Below are positions 37,359-47,329 of a stretch of 64,000 bases of DNA, piece after piece. The stretch spans positions 124,001 to 188,000 of the forward strand of contig JANWWT010000002.1 in the NCBI GenBank assembly GCA_025055675.1, read 5' to 3'. The position numbers and the translations under genes are program-made. Source of the DNA: Pseudanabaenaceae cyanobacterium SKYG29. GTDB lineage: Bacteria > Cyanobacteriota > Cyanobacteriia > Pseudanabaenales > Pseudanabaenaceae. The notes under the pieces were generated by a model. That model was not told the origin of the DNA. It searched no databases and was given only the letters and a program-made list of their open reading frames with translations. The number at the start of each line of letters is the position of its first letter. Within the stretch, counting starts at the first letter, position 1.

Positions 37359-37392
37359 CATAGACCCGCTCACACATTTAAGGACAATCTCT

Positions 37393-37557
37393 ATGCAATA
37401 CCTGATGATGGATACCCATCAGCGCTTTTTGGGTACGGTTGTGCTGGAAACCCCCCTCAAAGTAGGTGCCAAGTTCTCTAGGGATGCCAAAACCTATATG
37501 GTGGTGGGCATTCGCAACACGGGGAATAGACAGGCAGTCACTGTTATCCCTTCCTAA
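37393..37557 (+). CDS. 54-aa conserved small protein
   Basis: This short gene encodes MQYLMMDTHQRFLGTVVLE at its start and ends with TVIPS. It is predicted to be beta-rich, with two repeats of strand-turn-strand and a central VGAKFSRDAKTYMVVGIRN. It has a good promoter (37330-37358), an AAGGA ribosome site and lies between two large genes, so I consider it real. Similar short proteins exist in cyanobacteria, to my recollection; the function is unknown. Its last 14 bases overlap the 3' end of the opposite-strand P-type ATPase. Confidence 0.75.
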   Translation: MQYLMMDTHQRFLGTVVLETPLKVGAKFSRDAKTYMVVGIRNTGNRQAVTVIPS

Positions 37558-40282
37558 GGAGTTTGTCCGCCTCGATCGTGAGGAATATCACTACACTTGC
37601 CCCCAGGCAGAGACCCAACTCTCCTAAACTCAAGACCTCAGTCCCGAAAAATTGCCGTAGGACGGGTACATAGAGGAGCAAAATCTGTAGAGCGGTGGTG
37701 CAGATAACGGCTCCCAGTAAAAACGGATTACCCCAAGGGGAGAGGTGGAAGAGTAAGTAGCGATCGGAGCGGCAGGATAGAGCGTGCCCCATCTGGGCTA
37801 GACACAGGGTGGTAAAGACGATGGTGCGCCAGTGGGCAGAGGGAGTGGCATAGGCCCACAGCATCAAAGCAATTGTAAGGGAGCCAAAGACAATACCAAC
37901 GCGGATGATATAGCTGCCCAGTCCTCTAGCGAAGATACTTTCCTGGGGGTTGATGGGTGGCTGTTTCATTATGTCTGCTTCCCCTGGTTCCACGGCCAAG
38001 GCTAGAGCAGGTAAGCCATCTGTTACCAAATTCATCCACAGGATTTGCAAGGGGGTCAGGGGGACATCAGGTAAGCCTAGGAGGGGGGACATCCCAATTG
38101 TCAAGACCTCACCAATGTTGCTCCCCAGGATGTATTTGATGAATCGCCGAATGTTGGCATAGACTACCCTGCCCTCTTCCGCTGCCGCCAAAATGGTGGC
38201 AAAATTATCATCCCGCAAAATCATGTCACTGGCTTCCTTGGCAATGTCTGTTCCTGCTATGCCCATGCTGATACCAATGTTTGCTTGCTTGAGGGCGGGT
38301 GCGTCGTTGATGCCATCCCCTGTCATTGCTACGAATTCGCCATTTTGTTGTAGGGCTTGCACGATCGCTAGCTTGTGTTCAGGGTTGACGCGGGCAAATA
38401 CCTGGTGGTGGGCAACTACCTGGCGGAGTTGGGTCATATCCATAGTGGCTAGTTCTTTGCCTGTGATGGGGGGCTGGCTTTCTTGGAGGATACCGAGTTC
38501 TAAAGCGATCGCTTGGGCAGTGGTGGGATAGTCTCCCGTGATCATAATGGGGCGAATACCGGCTTGGTAACAGAGGGCAACCGCAGCTTTTGCTTCTGGG
38601 CGGGGGGCATCCCGCATAGCCACTAAACCCAACCAAGTCAACCCCTCCTCCTGCAAATCCTGCCGGTCAGTGGCATAGGCAACCCCCAATACCCGTTTTC
38701 CCTGCCGCGCTAGTAGTTCATTGTGCCAGGAAATTGTTTCCCGATCGTTGAGGGTAATTGCTACATCCCCTTGGTCAGTGTAGAGGAATTGGCAGCAGTC
38801 TAAGACACTCTCCACCGAACCCTTGGTGAAAATATAGGGGGGGCAGAATACGGACATACGTTTGCGTTCAGCAGTGAAGGGAATCTCATGGCGGCGGGGG
38901 AATTGCTGGCGTAAGCGATCGGGGTCAATACCTGCCTTAGCCACTAGGGTCAACAGTGCTCCTTCTGTCGGGTCACCCAGAACCTGCCAATCTTTCTCGA
39001 ACTGTAACCGCGCGTCATTACAGAGGGCACAGGCGTAGAACAGGTAGGTAAAGTGGTCACTGAATTCAGTCAGGGGCAGCCCCTCTACCACAAATTTGCC
39101 CGTCGGTTGGTAGCCTTCCCCCGTCACCAGGGCTGTCGTCTGGGGCAGCACGATCGTGTCCACTACCATCTTGTTTTGGGTTAGTGTTCCTGTTTTATCC
39201 GTACAGATGACCGTGACCGAGCCAAGGGTCTCCACAGCGGGCAATTTGCGGATGAGAGCATTGCGTTTTACCATCCTCTGGGTGCCCAAAGCGAGGGTAA
39301 CCGTAACGACAGCCGGCAAGCCTTCAGGCACAACTGCCACTGCCATACTGAGGGAAGTATTGAGGAGAATTTCTAGGTTGCTCTCCCGCCAAAACCTGCT
39401 CCAGGTCAAGTTTTCTGACCCCAAAACACCGCTTTTCATAACCCCAATTGCAACAACAATTCCCACTAAAATCAATGCCCCTGTGACCAGAGCACGGCTG
39501 AGCTGTTCCATACGGCGTTGCAGGGGGGTGGGTTCTGCTTCTACAGTTTCCAAGGATTGGGCAATCTGTCCTAAAACAGTCTGCTTACCCGTAGCTACCA
39601 CAACTCCCTTCCCGCGCCCCTGGATTACCTCTGTGCCCTGATAGACCATGTTGAGGCGATCGGCAATTGGCGTATCCCAGGGGAAGACTACGTTACTGTC
39701 TTTAGTGATGGGCTGAAATTCTCCTGTGAGGGCAGCTTCCCGCACTTGTAAGTTGACAGCTTCAATGAGTCTGGCATCAGCAGCCACCTGCATACCCGCT
39801 TCCAACAGGATAATGTCTCCAGGGACAACTTCGGGGAACTTGATGTCCTGAACTATGCCCTGCCGCACCACCCGCGCAAGGGGAGCTGAGAGTTGTTTGA
39901 GGGATTGCAAAGCTTTTTCTGCCCGACTCTCCTGCACAAACCCCAAAGCTGCATTGAGGAACACGATCGCCAGAATCGCTAGGGCATCCTTGGGAAATTC
40001 CTGCTCATACCAATCTAAGCCCCCTGACACCACCGCTACTCCCAACAACAGAACCAGCATGACATTGGTAAATTGTTCGTAGAAGATGCGCAGAAGGGAG
40101 CGGGTGCTGCCCTGGGGTAATTCATTTTTACCAAACTCCCTTTGCCGTTGGGGGACAGTCGTGTAATCCAAGCCCCGATCGGGGTCAGTTTGCCAATAGT
40201 GCACAACATCGGAAACGGGGAGGCTAAACCAAGCGGGTTGGGGCATAGGGGGGAGAGGGCTGTTTTTAGCAATTTTAGGCAA
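37544..40282 (-). CDS. P-type Ca2+-ATPase, PacL-like
   Basis: A 912-residue P-type cation pump of the SERCA/PMCA-like P2 class. Phosphorylation motif [13 protein letters not shown] at about 360, hinge [18 protein letters not shown] at about 626. Transmembrane [12 protein letters not shown] (M4) carries the Ca-site Glu, and a C-terminal cation ATPase domain has [18 protein letters not shown]. The N-terminal cation-ATPase segment is [15 protein letters not shown]. The start codon is TTG at 40282, overlapping nurA by 8 bases; an ATG at 40246 is the alternative. It matches PacL of Synechococcus in type. Calcium is inferred, not proven. Confidence 0.87.
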   Translation of the reverse strand: MPKIAKNSPLPPMPQPAWFSLPVSDVVHYWQTDPDRGLDYTTVPQRQREFGKNELPQGSTRSLLRIFYEQFTNVMLVLLLGVAVVSGGLDWYEQEFPKDALAILAIVFLNAALGFVQESRAEKALQSLKQLSAPLARVVRQGIVQDIKFPEVVPGDIILLEAGMQVAADARLIEAVNLQVREAALTGEFQPITKDSNVVFPWDTPIADRLNMVYQGTEVIQGRGKGVVVATGKQTVLGQIAQSLETVEAEPTPLQRRMEQLSRALVTGALILVGIVVAIGVMKSGVLGSENLTWSRFWRESNLEILLNTSLSMAVAVVPEGLPAVVTVTLALGTQRMVKRNALIRKLPAVETLGSVTVICTDKTGTLTQNKMVVDTIVLPQTTALVTGEGYQPTGKFVVEGLPLTEFSDHFTYLFYACALCNDARLQFEKDWQVLGDPTEGALLTLVAKAGIDPDRLRQQFPRRHEIPFTAERKRMSVFCPPYIFTKGSVESVLDCCQFLYTDQGDVAITLNDRETISWHNELLARQGKRVLGVAYATDRQDLQEEGLTWLGLVAMRDAPRPEAKAAVALCYQAGIRPIMITGDYPTTAQAIALELGILQESQPPITGKELATMDMTQLRQVVAHHQVFARVNPEHKLAIVQALQQNGEFVAMTGDGINDAPALKQANIGISMGIAGTDIAKEASDMILRDDNFATILAAAEEGRVVYANIRRFIKYILGSNIGEVLTIGMSPLLGLPDVPLTPLQILWMNLVTDGLPALALAVEPGEADIMKQPPINPQESIFARGLGSYIIRVGIVFGSLTIALMLWAYATPSAHWRTIVFTTLCLAQMGHALSCRSDRYLLFHLSPWGNPFLLGAVICTTALQILLLYVPVLRQFFGTEVLSLGELGLCLGASVVIFLTIEADKLLRKG

Positions 40283-41447
40283 TACTGCGGCGCTTGCGGG
40301 TCTCTTTTAGGGAAACACCAATTTGGGTCAGACCTGATTTAATCAACTGCTGCTCCAGGAGGAGGAAGAAACGACGACGATCGCTGCTGGTCACCACTGC
40401 TTGATTGTGGGCTTCCGCCAGGGCGACGGGATAACCATAGCCTTTTTGCACCTGGGCGTAAACTATGCTGAGGGCTTGTTGACGGAGATAGGGGTCAAGG
40501 GCAGTCCAGGCAGGCATTTCCAGACGAGCAATTTCATCACCGATGTTGAGGTACGTCACATAGATGGAATGATCACCATACTCCTCTAGGATGCGGGCTT
40601 GACTGCGCCACAGTCCACAGCTATAGCCAGGGGGCAGACATTTCTGCCAAAGAGTGGCATCCCGCAGGGGGTGGAGTTTACTGCAGGGCGCATCTTCCAA
40701 AGCTAGATGGGAGCAATGTTTGGTGCATTCGGGCACACCGTAGGGACACACTAGCAGGCGGAGAAAATTAGTGATTTCCACCGATCGGGGGGCACTGACA
40801 TAACCCACCAGGGGAACGCGCCGCGCTGCTAATTCATCCCAGCAAGCCAGGATTGGTGTGAGAAACTCCCTTCTCGCTTCAGCGGGATAGGCTTCCAGGT
40901 ACCAGTGGATGAGAGAGCCATCCTCTAGGGCAAGGAGGGGAGTATTTCTGGTGTGGGCAAGACACAGTTCTGTCAAATTCTTCACCTCAGCTACCCGCCG
41001 TTGTAGTCCCATCCACTCTTCTGGGCTGATTCCCCATTGTCTGGCTTTGGCAAGGTCAGTGGCTTTGTAGTAAATCTCAGGCACGCTGTCGAGGGTGGGA
41101 TATTCGCCCGTACCGTAGTGCAAAACCACTCTGCCAATGTTGATCAAATAACAGTAAGCGATCTCATGGCGACTGGGGGCAATCTGGGAACCATCCGTAG
41201 CAATCACTGTGTGGGGGCTAGTCAGAGGTGATACCAAGTGGGGGGAAAGGTCAACAGGTGTGGCGCAGGTGAAAGGGAAACCCGATCGATAACTCTGAAA
41301 CTTGTCTTGTAACTCTGTTTGTTTTTGTTGTAACTCATCTAACAGAGATAAAGCCCAACTACCTTTGCGCGCTAGATGATTGACTTCTTCCGCTAGATGA
41401 GATGACATTCCTGCCATTTGGGCACTGAGTTTGACAAAGTTGAGCAT
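40275..41447 (-). CDS. nurA: NurA-family DNA double-strand break repair nuclease
   Basis: A 390-residue NurA nuclease. ATDGSQIAPSRHE at about 82-94 carries the metal-binding Asp of the RNase H-like active site, and ALEDGSLIHWYLE at about 174-186 the second acidic pair. In archaea NurA acts with the HerA translocase to resect DNA ends. I start at the ATG at 41447 (MLNFVKLSAQMAG), matching the usual family N-terminus, not the longer frame at 41504. A HAS-barrel protein is encoded divergently 74 bases away. The 3' end overlaps the pump gene by 8 bases. Confidence 0.85.
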   Translation of the reverse strand: MLNFVKLSAQMAGMSSHLAEEVNHLARKGSWALSLLDELQQKQTELQDKFQSYRSGFPFTCATPVDLSPHLVSPLTSPHTVIATDGSQIAPSRHEIAYCYLINIGRVVLHYGTGEYPTLDSVPEIYYKATDLAKARQWGISPEEWMGLQRRVAEVKNLTELCLAHTRNTPLLALEDGSLIHWYLEAYPAEARREFLTPILACWDELAARRVPLVGYVSAPRSVEITNFLRLLVCPYGVPECTKHCSHLALEDAPCSKLHPLRDATLWQKCLPPGYSCGLWRSQARILEEYGDHSIYVTYLNIGDEIARLEMPAWTALDPYLRQQALSIVYAQVQKGYGYPVALAEAHNQAVVTSSDRRRFFLLLEQQLIKSGLTQIGVSLKETRKRRSIA

Positions 41448-41521
41448 AGCTGACCGATCGGATATATTCTTGAGTCTAAGACGAACTAAACGACAAGGCA
41501 ACAACTAAGCAGAGGAAATTT

Positions 41522-42136
41522 ATGGTTTTATCTGTAACCGATCGGTTTGCGGAGGTAATCGAAACCAGTACAACAGAATACCTAGCCCAGTGCTTAGAGC
41601 CAGACAACCTGGATTTTGCCGTGATGCCGCCCTTTGCCAGTTGGGTAAAGTCCTTTGATGAAGAGAAAGACAATCCCGTGATTATTTACGGTGTAATTTA
41701 CCATGTGACCACCAGCCCGATCGATTCTGTACACAAGGCGCGGGCCCTGGGTATGGGCTTAAAACAACTACGGGAGGAACAACCCCATATTTTTGCCCTC
41801 TTCAAGACAGAAGTAAAAGTCAAATTACTGGGCTTCAGTCACAAGGGAACCATCTATCAACACCTGCCTAGCCGTCCCCCCCAAATTCACCAGGGCGTTT
41901 ATTTTTGTACTCCCCAGGAAATTGAGCAGTTCACCGCCTCTTTCCACTTTTTGCGCTCCCTCTGGCAGGCAACAGGCATTCCCACTGATGAACTGATTAG
42001 CGCTATTCTGCGGGATGTCTACCAAGTGCGTAAATGCGATCGCAACTGGTTGGTACAGGCAGGTAGATTCTTAAGCAATCTCTTGAAAGACGACTACGAT
42101 CGATTAGCCGCCATTCTCGCCCAAGTCCATCCCTAA
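41522..42136 (+). CDS. Stand-alone HAS-barrel protein (HerA N-terminal domain relative)
   Basis: A 204-residue protein. The segment VIIYGVIYHVTTSPIDSVHKARAL (read in two blocks, residues 53-67 and 68-76) is the HAS-barrel hallmark found at the N-terminus of HerA. Residues about 77-130 form further beta strands, and the C-terminal half is helical (SFHFLRSLWQATGIPTDELI, ILRDVYQVRKCDRNWLV). There is no P-loop or helicase domain, so it is a detached HAS-barrel. It is divergent from nurA over 74 bases, suggesting a shared role. The stop codon overlaps the opposite response regulator by 4 bases. Confidence 0.8.
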   Translation: MVLSVTDRFAEVIETSTTEYLAQCLEPDNLDFAVMPPFASWVKSFDEEKDNPVIIYGVIYHVTTSPIDSVHKARALGMGLKQLREEQPHIFALFKTEVKVKLLGFSHKGTIYQHLPSRPPQIHQGVYFCTPQEIEQFTASFHFLRSLWQATGIPTDELISAILRDVYQVRKCDRNWLVQAGRFLSNLLKDDYDRLAAILAQVHP

Positions 42137-42846
42137 TTTTTACGCCCAAACCAATAACCCTTGCCATAAACTGTGTGGATTAGAGGCTGGTCAGAATTAC
42201 TATCAATTTTACGGCGGAGTAGTTTAATTTGCGCCACCAAGGCATTGCTATTGGGTGTATTTTCCTCCCCCCACAAATAATTAATCAACTCACTATGAGG
42301 GATCAACCGATGGGGATTTTGCAAGAAGAAATGCAACAGCTGTAGTTCTTTATCTGACAGATTGACTACCCGATCGTTCCTTCTACAAATATAGTTGCTG
42401 CAATCAAGGGACAAATCCCCATAACTGAGGAGCGAACCCCTAGGACAACTAACATTCACCCGTCTGAGTAGTGCCCGCACCCGTGCCAACAGTTCCCGCA
42501 GCTCGAAGGGCTTCACTAGATAGTCATCCGCCCCTGATTCCAAACCAGTGACTCGATCGTCGAGGGTATCCTTAGCGGTAAGGAACAAAATGGGCACCGA
42601 GGGGTCAACTTGGCGCAGGCGACGACACAAATCTAACCCCGATAGTCCTGGCATCAACCAATCCAGAATCACCAGCTGGAACTTTTCCCGTTGCCATAAC
42701 TCCCAGCCCTGTTCGCCAGAATCAGCAATCATGACAGAATAGCCCTGTTGTTGTAAAAATGCCTGCAAAGGTCTGGTGAGTTCTATCTCGTCATCAATGA
42801 GCAAGAGGCGTACTAGAATACCAGTGACAGATTGGGGACAAGTCAT
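42133..42846 (-). CDS. OmpR/PhoB-type response regulator
   Basis: A 237-residue two-domain regulator. The receiver (about 12-130) has the acidic pocket DDE at 17-19, phosphoacceptor Asp in LVILDWLMPG and Lys in LVKPFELREL. The C-terminal winged helix of the Trans_reg_C type (about 140-235) has ELIHYLWGEE-like sequence (here ELINYLWGEE), LVAQIKLLRRKID and VYGKGYWFG. There is no kinase next door. The ATG at 42846 overlaps the ATG of the exporter gene on the other strand, and the first 11 residues before RLLLIDD are longer than usual, so a later start remains possible. Confidence 0.88.
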   Translation of the reverse strand: MTCPQSVTGILVRLLLIDDEIELTRPLQAFLQQQGYSVMIADSGEQGWELWQREKFQLVILDWLMPGLSGLDLCRRLRQVDPSVPILFLTAKDTLDDRVTGLESGADDYLVKPFELRELLARVRALLRRVNVSCPRGSLLSYGDLSLDCSNYICRRNDRVVNLSDKELQLLHFFLQNPHRLIPHSELINYLWGEENTPNSNALVAQIKLLRRKIDSNSDQPLIHTVYGKGYWFGRKN

Positions 42847-43969
42847 GCAGCAGGAGAAACTGTGGCGCTACCTGAGATGGGTGGGCATCGGCTTGGGTGT
42901 AGTATTCCTATTATACTTACTGTTCCATTTCATTGGTAAGACCATCAATCTATTGTTGATCAGTGCTTTTTTTGCCGCTTCTATTAGCCCCTTAGTTGAG
43001 GAGTTAGAAAAACACAGAATCCCCCGTTCCTGGGCAATTGCCATCATCTACACAGTGCTTTTGTTTGTAATTATTTTAACAGTTGCCCCTGCCCCTAGCA
43101 TCATTGCTGAATTGAGCCTGTTTTTTACCAAGCTACCTGAGCTGATCAATCAAATTAACATTCCCGATGTCAGCGTGTTTGGCATCACTAGAGAGCAAGT
43201 TTTGAACCTGTTGCAATCTACATTTATCCTCGATCGGGCGCAAGCAATTGGCAGGGAATTAGCTAGTCGTACTGTCAGTATCACTATAGGTTTAATCAAT
43301 GCCCTAGGGATAGCTCTGCTGACCTTAGTATTCACAGCCTATTTTGTTATCAATGCCCCGACGCTTGTGCCGAGGTTGTTATTTCTGCTGCCGCCCAAAT
43401 TACGAGTAGAGGTAGAAGTTTTACTCCCCCCTATTAATCGTTGTTTAGGAGCCTATGTCCTAGGTAAAATCGGCACCTCAGCTCTGCTGGGATTTCTAAC
43501 CTATTTGGCAATTTCCACTGTCAGAGTTCCCTACGCTGCTGCCCTAGGATTGTTGGTTGCTGTTACTAATCTCATCCCCTTTGTTGGTCCTATTTTGGGG
43601 TTAGTTCCCATGGTAATCGCTGCCTGGAAAATGGGCACTACAATTGTTATCACCGTCATCGGTATATCCTTTATTTTGCAACAATTAGAGGCATGGTTCT
43701 TACAACCTTGGTTGGTTGGGCCCTATCTCAATCTTGACCCCTTTGAATTATTATTGTCTCTGCTGGTTGGTGCAGAGGTGGCGGGGGTAGTAGGTGTTTT
43801 AATCGCTCCCCCTATTGCAGGGACTGCTCGCATTATTTTCAATCACATAGCGAAAAAATATAACCTAGTAGAAGATAAGGAAGTCGCTGTAGTTCCGCTC
43901 TCCTCTACCAATGGGGTAGAAGAATTGACAGTAATACCTTCTCCAGATACAGAAATGACCGAAGGGTAA
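42845..43969 (+). CDS. AI-2E/PerM family transporter
   Basis: A 374-residue polytopic membrane protein of the AI-2 exporter/PerM family. The N-terminal helix pair (YLRWVGIGLGVVFLLYLLFHF), a central extracytoplasmic helical segment, and the family-typical C-terminal helices (AALGLLVAVTNLIPFVGPILG, VITVIGISFILQQLEAWFLQP) are all seen. Family members export small molecules or act as Na+/H+ antiporters; the substrate here is unknown. I start at the ATG at 42845 with GGGGA upstream; the longer frame at 42776 runs into the regulator gene. Its start codon overlaps the divergent start. Confidence 0.88.
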   Translation: MQQEKLWRYLRWVGIGLGVVFLLYLLFHFIGKTINLLLISAFFAASISPLVEELEKHRIPRSWAIAIIYTVLLFVIILTVAPAPSIIAELSLFFTKLPELINQINIPDVSVFGITREQVLNLLQSTFILDRAQAIGRELASRTVSITIGLINALGIALLTLVFTAYFVINAPTLVPRLLFLLPPKLRVEVEVLLPPINRCLGAYVLGKIGTSALLGFLTYLAISTVRVPYAAALGLLVAVTNLIPFVGPILGLVPMVIAAWKMGTTIVITVIGISFILQQLEAWFLQPWLVGPYLNLDPFELLLSLLVGAEVAGVVGVLIAPPIAGTARIIFNHIAKKYNLVEDKEVAVVPLSSTNGVEELTVIPSPDTEMTEG

Positions 43970-44284
43970 GACATCCTTGCCAGAACAGGGGTCAACTAGT
44001 AATTCTTTCCTGCTCTGTTGCAAACTAGCTCTAATAAGTCTACTTTTTGTTAACTCAAAGGAGGACGTACGAGCAACAATTTATTCAGGACATAGCACAG
44101 AGAATAACCGAGAAATTGTCTAGCAACAGCGCCTGCGGGGTAAGTATGTGAGAGAGGTTGATTTCTAATTATTGAACTGCAGTTAATTGACAGGCAGCAT
44201 TATGACTCCAGCAACGATCGGTTAACACCACCTGGTTACTGTTTTAGTTGCGCTAACCTAGAATTAGTGACTGGGAGGAGAATT
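43970..44284. other. Intergenic gap, no gene seen
   Basis: 315 bases between the exporter and the peptidase gene. An isolated AAAGGAGGA without a usable start lies near 44058, a TTGACA occurs at about 44190 without a -10, and TAGAAT lies about 20 bases before the peptidase start. No small open frame is convincing. Confidence 0.4.
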
Positions 44285-44968
44285 ATGTTTTTTGATCCCA
44301 TGTATTTCTTGTTTGTTGCTCCTGCTTTGGTGTTGGGGTTAATCGCCCAGGTAATGGTGCAATCCCAATTTAGCCGCTATTCCCAGGTCCCAACTCAGAC
44401 TGGCATGACAGGAGGCAGGGCTGCCCGTGCCATTTTGGATGCCTATGGTTTGTATGACGTAGCGGTGGAACGAGTGGGAGGCTTCTTGAGTGACCATTAT
44501 GACCCCATCAATCGTGTACTGCGTCTCAGTCCTGATGTCTATGACAGGGCAACTCTGGCAGCAGTGGGAGTAGCCGCCCATGAAGCAGGTCACGCTCTCC
44601 AGCATAAAACGGGGTATGCGCCTTTACAGTTCCGATCGGCGATCGTGCCGGGGGTAATTATCGGCAGCAATCTCGCTCCCATTCTGTTCATGATTGGTCT
44701 GTTCATCAATCAGGCACTGGCTTGGTTAGGGATTATTCTCTATGGCTTAGTAGCTGTGTTTACCCTAGTGACTTTGCCCGTGGAATTTGATGCTAGTAAT
44801 CGCGCCAAGAAACTGTTGGTAGCAGAAGGGATCGTTTCCCCCGTAGAAGCAGAGGGAGCAGGGGCAGTGTTAGATGCGGCGGCTTGGACCTATGTGGCAG
44901 CAGCAGTGCAGGCAATTCTAACTCTTCTCTACTACGTCTACATTTTGACTGGCAGTCGGCGGGACTAA
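44285..44968 (+). CDS. Membrane zinc metallopeptidase (YugP type)
   Basis: A 227-residue membrane protein. The zinc-binding HExxH motif is HEAGH within GVAAHEAGHALQHKTGYAP at about 95. Four hydrophobic segments (start MFFDPMYFLFVAPALVLGL; 120-145; 150-170; C-terminal LLYYVYILTG) surround it. The pattern matches the neutral zinc metallopeptidase family YugP. I use the ATG at 44285 with GGGAGGAG just upstream; a GTG 18 bases earlier is unlikely. A perfect hairpin follows the stop. The substrate is unknown. Confidence 0.88.
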   Translation: MFFDPMYFLFVAPALVLGLIAQVMVQSQFSRYSQVPTQTGMTGGRAARAILDAYGLYDVAVERVGGFLSDHYDPINRVLRLSPDVYDRATLAAVGVAAHEAGHALQHKTGYAPLQFRSAIVPGVIIGSNLAPILFMIGLFINQALAWLGIILYGLVAVFTLVTLPVEFDASNRAKKLLVAEGIVSPVEAEGAGAVLDAAAWTYVAAAVQAILTLLYYVYILTGSRRD

Positions 44969-44980
44969 AACTAACCTAGG

Positions 44981-45001
44981 CTAGGGGAGGCATTCCCCTA
45001 G
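44981..45001 (+). terminator. Perfect stem-loop after the peptidase gene
   Basis: CTAGGGGA (44981-44988), loop GGCAT, then TCCCCTAG (44994-45001), 13 bases after the stop. It has no T-run, so it is either a weak or Rho-independent-like terminator or an mRNA end stabiliser. Confidence 0.4.
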
Positions 45002-45056
45002 TCAAAAGGACATCCCTCTTGTATATGTATCTTTGTTTGCTTGCGATAGGTAGTTT

Positions 45057-45716
45057 GTGCCCATAGTCCTTCTCGATCGGGTAAGTAAAATCTATGCCAA
45101 CGGCGCGATCGGTTTACGAGACATCTCCCTTAGCATCCAGGCAGGGGAATTTTGGTTAATTACGGGGCATTCGGGGTCTGGTAAATCTACTCTCCTCAAG
45201 TTGCTCTACGGTGGGGAATTCCCCACCCATGGCACAGTGGAAGTGCAAGGTATGGCAGTTACCCCTGTTAATCTGGTTCCTCTGCGCCGCCGCTTGGGGA
45301 TTGTCTTCCAGGATTACAAGTTGATTAGCAATCGCCCAGTATTTGCCAATATTGCGTTGGTTTTACAATGCCAAGGTTACAGCCCCCTGGAAGTGAAAAA
45401 ACGAGTCAGCTATGCGCTACAGCGGGTGCATCTTACCGATAAAGCCCAGTGTTTACCAGGGGAACTATCCGGGGGCGAACAGCAACGGGTGGGCATAGCT
45501 AGGGCGATCGTGCATAACCCCCCTCTGCTGCTGGCAGACGAACCTACGGGCAATCTTGACCCCGAAAACACGCGCCACATAATCCACATCCTGCAAAAAT
45601 TACATCAAACAGGGATGACAATCCTAGTGACAACCCACGATCGGCAATGGCTGGGTACTGACTACCCCTACAAACGCTTGGAACTCAACCACGGGCGCAT
45701 TCAATCTATTGCCTAG
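45057..45716 (+). CDS. ftsE: ABC transporter ATP-binding protein, FtsE-like
   Basis: The 219-residue ABC ATPase has Walker [11 protein letters not shown]-loop VFQDYKL, signature [15 protein letters not shown], Walker [13 protein letters not shown] and the switch His in VTTHDRQW. Overall length and the [11 protein letters not shown] segment fit FtsE of the FtsEX division complex. No FtsX gene is adjacent, so the partner is elsewhere or the assignment is a related MacB-type subunit. The start is GTG at 45057. It converges with lysS, overlapping by 11 bases. Confidence 0.78.
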   Translation: MPIVLLDRVSKIYANGAIGLRDISLSIQAGEFWLITGHSGSGKSTLLKLLYGGEFPTHGTVEVQGMAVTPVNLVPLRRRLGIVFQDYKLISNRPVFANIALVLQCQGYSPLEVKKRVSYALQRVHLTDKAQCLPGELSGGEQQRVGIARAIVHNPPLLLADEPTGNLDPENTRHIIHILQKLHQTGMTILVTTHDRQWLGTDYPYKRLELNHGRIQSIA

Positions 45717-47229
45717 GACGCATAGTAGGAAACATGACCACATCGCGAATACTAGCCGTGTCCGTCAGGAGCATGATCAAGCGATCGATGCCAATGCCCA
45801 TGCCAGCGCAGGTGGGCATACCGAGGGCAAGGGCTTGAATAAAGTCTTCATCCATGGGGTGGGCTTCCTCATCCCCCGCATACTTTTGGGCTAACTGTTG
45901 TTCAAACCGACGGCGTTGTTCCTGGGGGTCATTCAACTCAGAAAAACCATTGGCGTATTCCATGCCCTGAATAAACAGTTCAAAGCGTTCCACAAACCCC
46001 TCTTTACTGCGATGTTGTTTTGCTAAAGGACTGACTTCCACAGGGAAATCAATGACAAAGGTTGGTTGTTCTAACTGGGGTGCTACACACTTGTCAAACA
46101 CAGCATAGAGTAGATAACCTAAACTCTGTTCCTCTAACTGGGATAAATGAATATTTTTAGCTTTGACCGCTGCCAGTGCCGCCGCTAGGTCAATATTGGT
46201 AAAATCTATACCCACATATTTTTGCACTGCTTCAGTCATAGTTAAAATTCGCCAGTGTTTCTTACCGTTGTACTCGTAAGCGGGAGTTAAGTCGATCGTT
46301 TTCCCCTGGTAAGGAATCTGACTTATATCTGGGTAAACAGTTTTGGCACAGTGGATGATGACATCTTCTACCAAAGTTAAAATGTCAATGTAGTCGGCAT
46401 AGGCCTGGTAGACTTCCAAAGAGGTAAATTCAGGGTTATGGGTACTGTCAATCCCTTCGTTGCGAAAAACCCTGCCCAACTCAAATACCCGCTCAAACCC
46501 CCCGCAGATTGCTCGCTTGAGATAGAGTTCAGGGGCAATCCGCAAATATAAATCTACATCTAGGGCGTTATGATGGGTGACAAAGGGACGAGCCGCTGCC
46601 CCACCATAAATAGATTGTAAGATGGGAGTTTCGATTTCAGCAAAACCGCGCTCAGTTAAAAACGATCGGATTTGAAAGATGATTTGACTACGCAATTTGA
46701 AGCGTTGCAATACGGCGGGATTACTAGCCAGGTGCATTTCCCGGTGACGACGACACACCTCTACATCGTTAACACCGTAATAGACATCCGGAAAAGGAAT
46801 TTGCGCCTTAGCCAGAATAGACATTCTTTCCACCTGGAGGGAGAGTTCCCCCTTGTTTGTGCGGCAGGCAACACCCTCTGCACTGATAAAATCCCCTTCA
46901 TCCAATAGTTTCTTGATTTGCGCAAAGGATAAAACTGAGTCTTCCCTAACTCCTTTTTTCTCAATTTTCAACTGCAGTCTGCCAAATTCATCCCGCAAAT
47001 CGATAAAGACCAGATTACCGCTGTCCCGTTTAGCCGTGATGCGACCGCAGAGTTTAAGCACCTTGCCTTCAGGGTCAACCATGCCATTTGCTAACCGATC
47101 GCCAAACTGCTCAACTACTGCTTGGGTAGTATGGGTGCGCTCTACAGACTGACTGGGGTAGGGATTGATGTGGGCTTGGCGCAGTTCCTCGGCTTTGGCG
47201 ACGCGGACTTCAGCTTCGTTACGGGACAT
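45706..47229 (-). CDS. lysS: Lysine-tRNA ligase (class II)
   Basis: A class IIb aminoacyl-tRNA synthetase. The 507 residues have an N-terminal OB-fold anticodon domain (about 50-160) and class II motifs: motif 2 region RVFELGRVFRNEGIDSTHNPEFT (split around residue 250) and motif 3 GMGIGIDRLIMLLTD at the end. FVIDFPVEVSPLAK is the lysine-site segment. Full length. It ends in the 3' part of the ftsE-like gene on the other strand. Confidence 0.96.
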   Translation of the reverse strand: MSRNEAEVRVAKAEELRQAHINPYPSQSVERTHTTQAVVEQFGDRLANGMVDPEGKVLKLCGRITAKRDSGNLVFIDLRDEFGRLQLKIEKKGVREDSVLSFAQIKKLLDEGDFISAEGVACRTNKGELSLQVERMSILAKAQIPFPDVYYGVNDVEVCRRHREMHLASNPAVLQRFKLRSQIIFQIRSFLTERGFAEIETPILQSIYGGAAARPFVTHHNALDVDLYLRIAPELYLKRAICGGFERVFELGRVFRNEGIDSTHNPEFTSLEVYQAYADYIDILTLVEDVIIHCAKTVYPDISQIPYQGKTIDLTPAYEYNGKKHWRILTMTEAVQKYVGIDFTNIDLAAALAAVKAKNIHLSQLEEQSLGYLLYAVFDKCVAPQLEQPTFVIDFPVEVSPLAKQHRSKEGFVERFELFIQGMEYANGFSELNDPQEQRRRFEQQLAQKYAGDEEAHPMDEDFIQALALGMPTCAGMGIGIDRLIMLLTDTASIRDVVMFPTMRPRQ

Positions 47230-47329
47230 GGATCACGCTGGAGAATTTACTTTACAAATTTTAATCCCTGGGGGTACCCGCGTAAAGCATGGGGCGGTAG
47301 CATAGAGAAATGTTGCAAAAGCATTGGTT

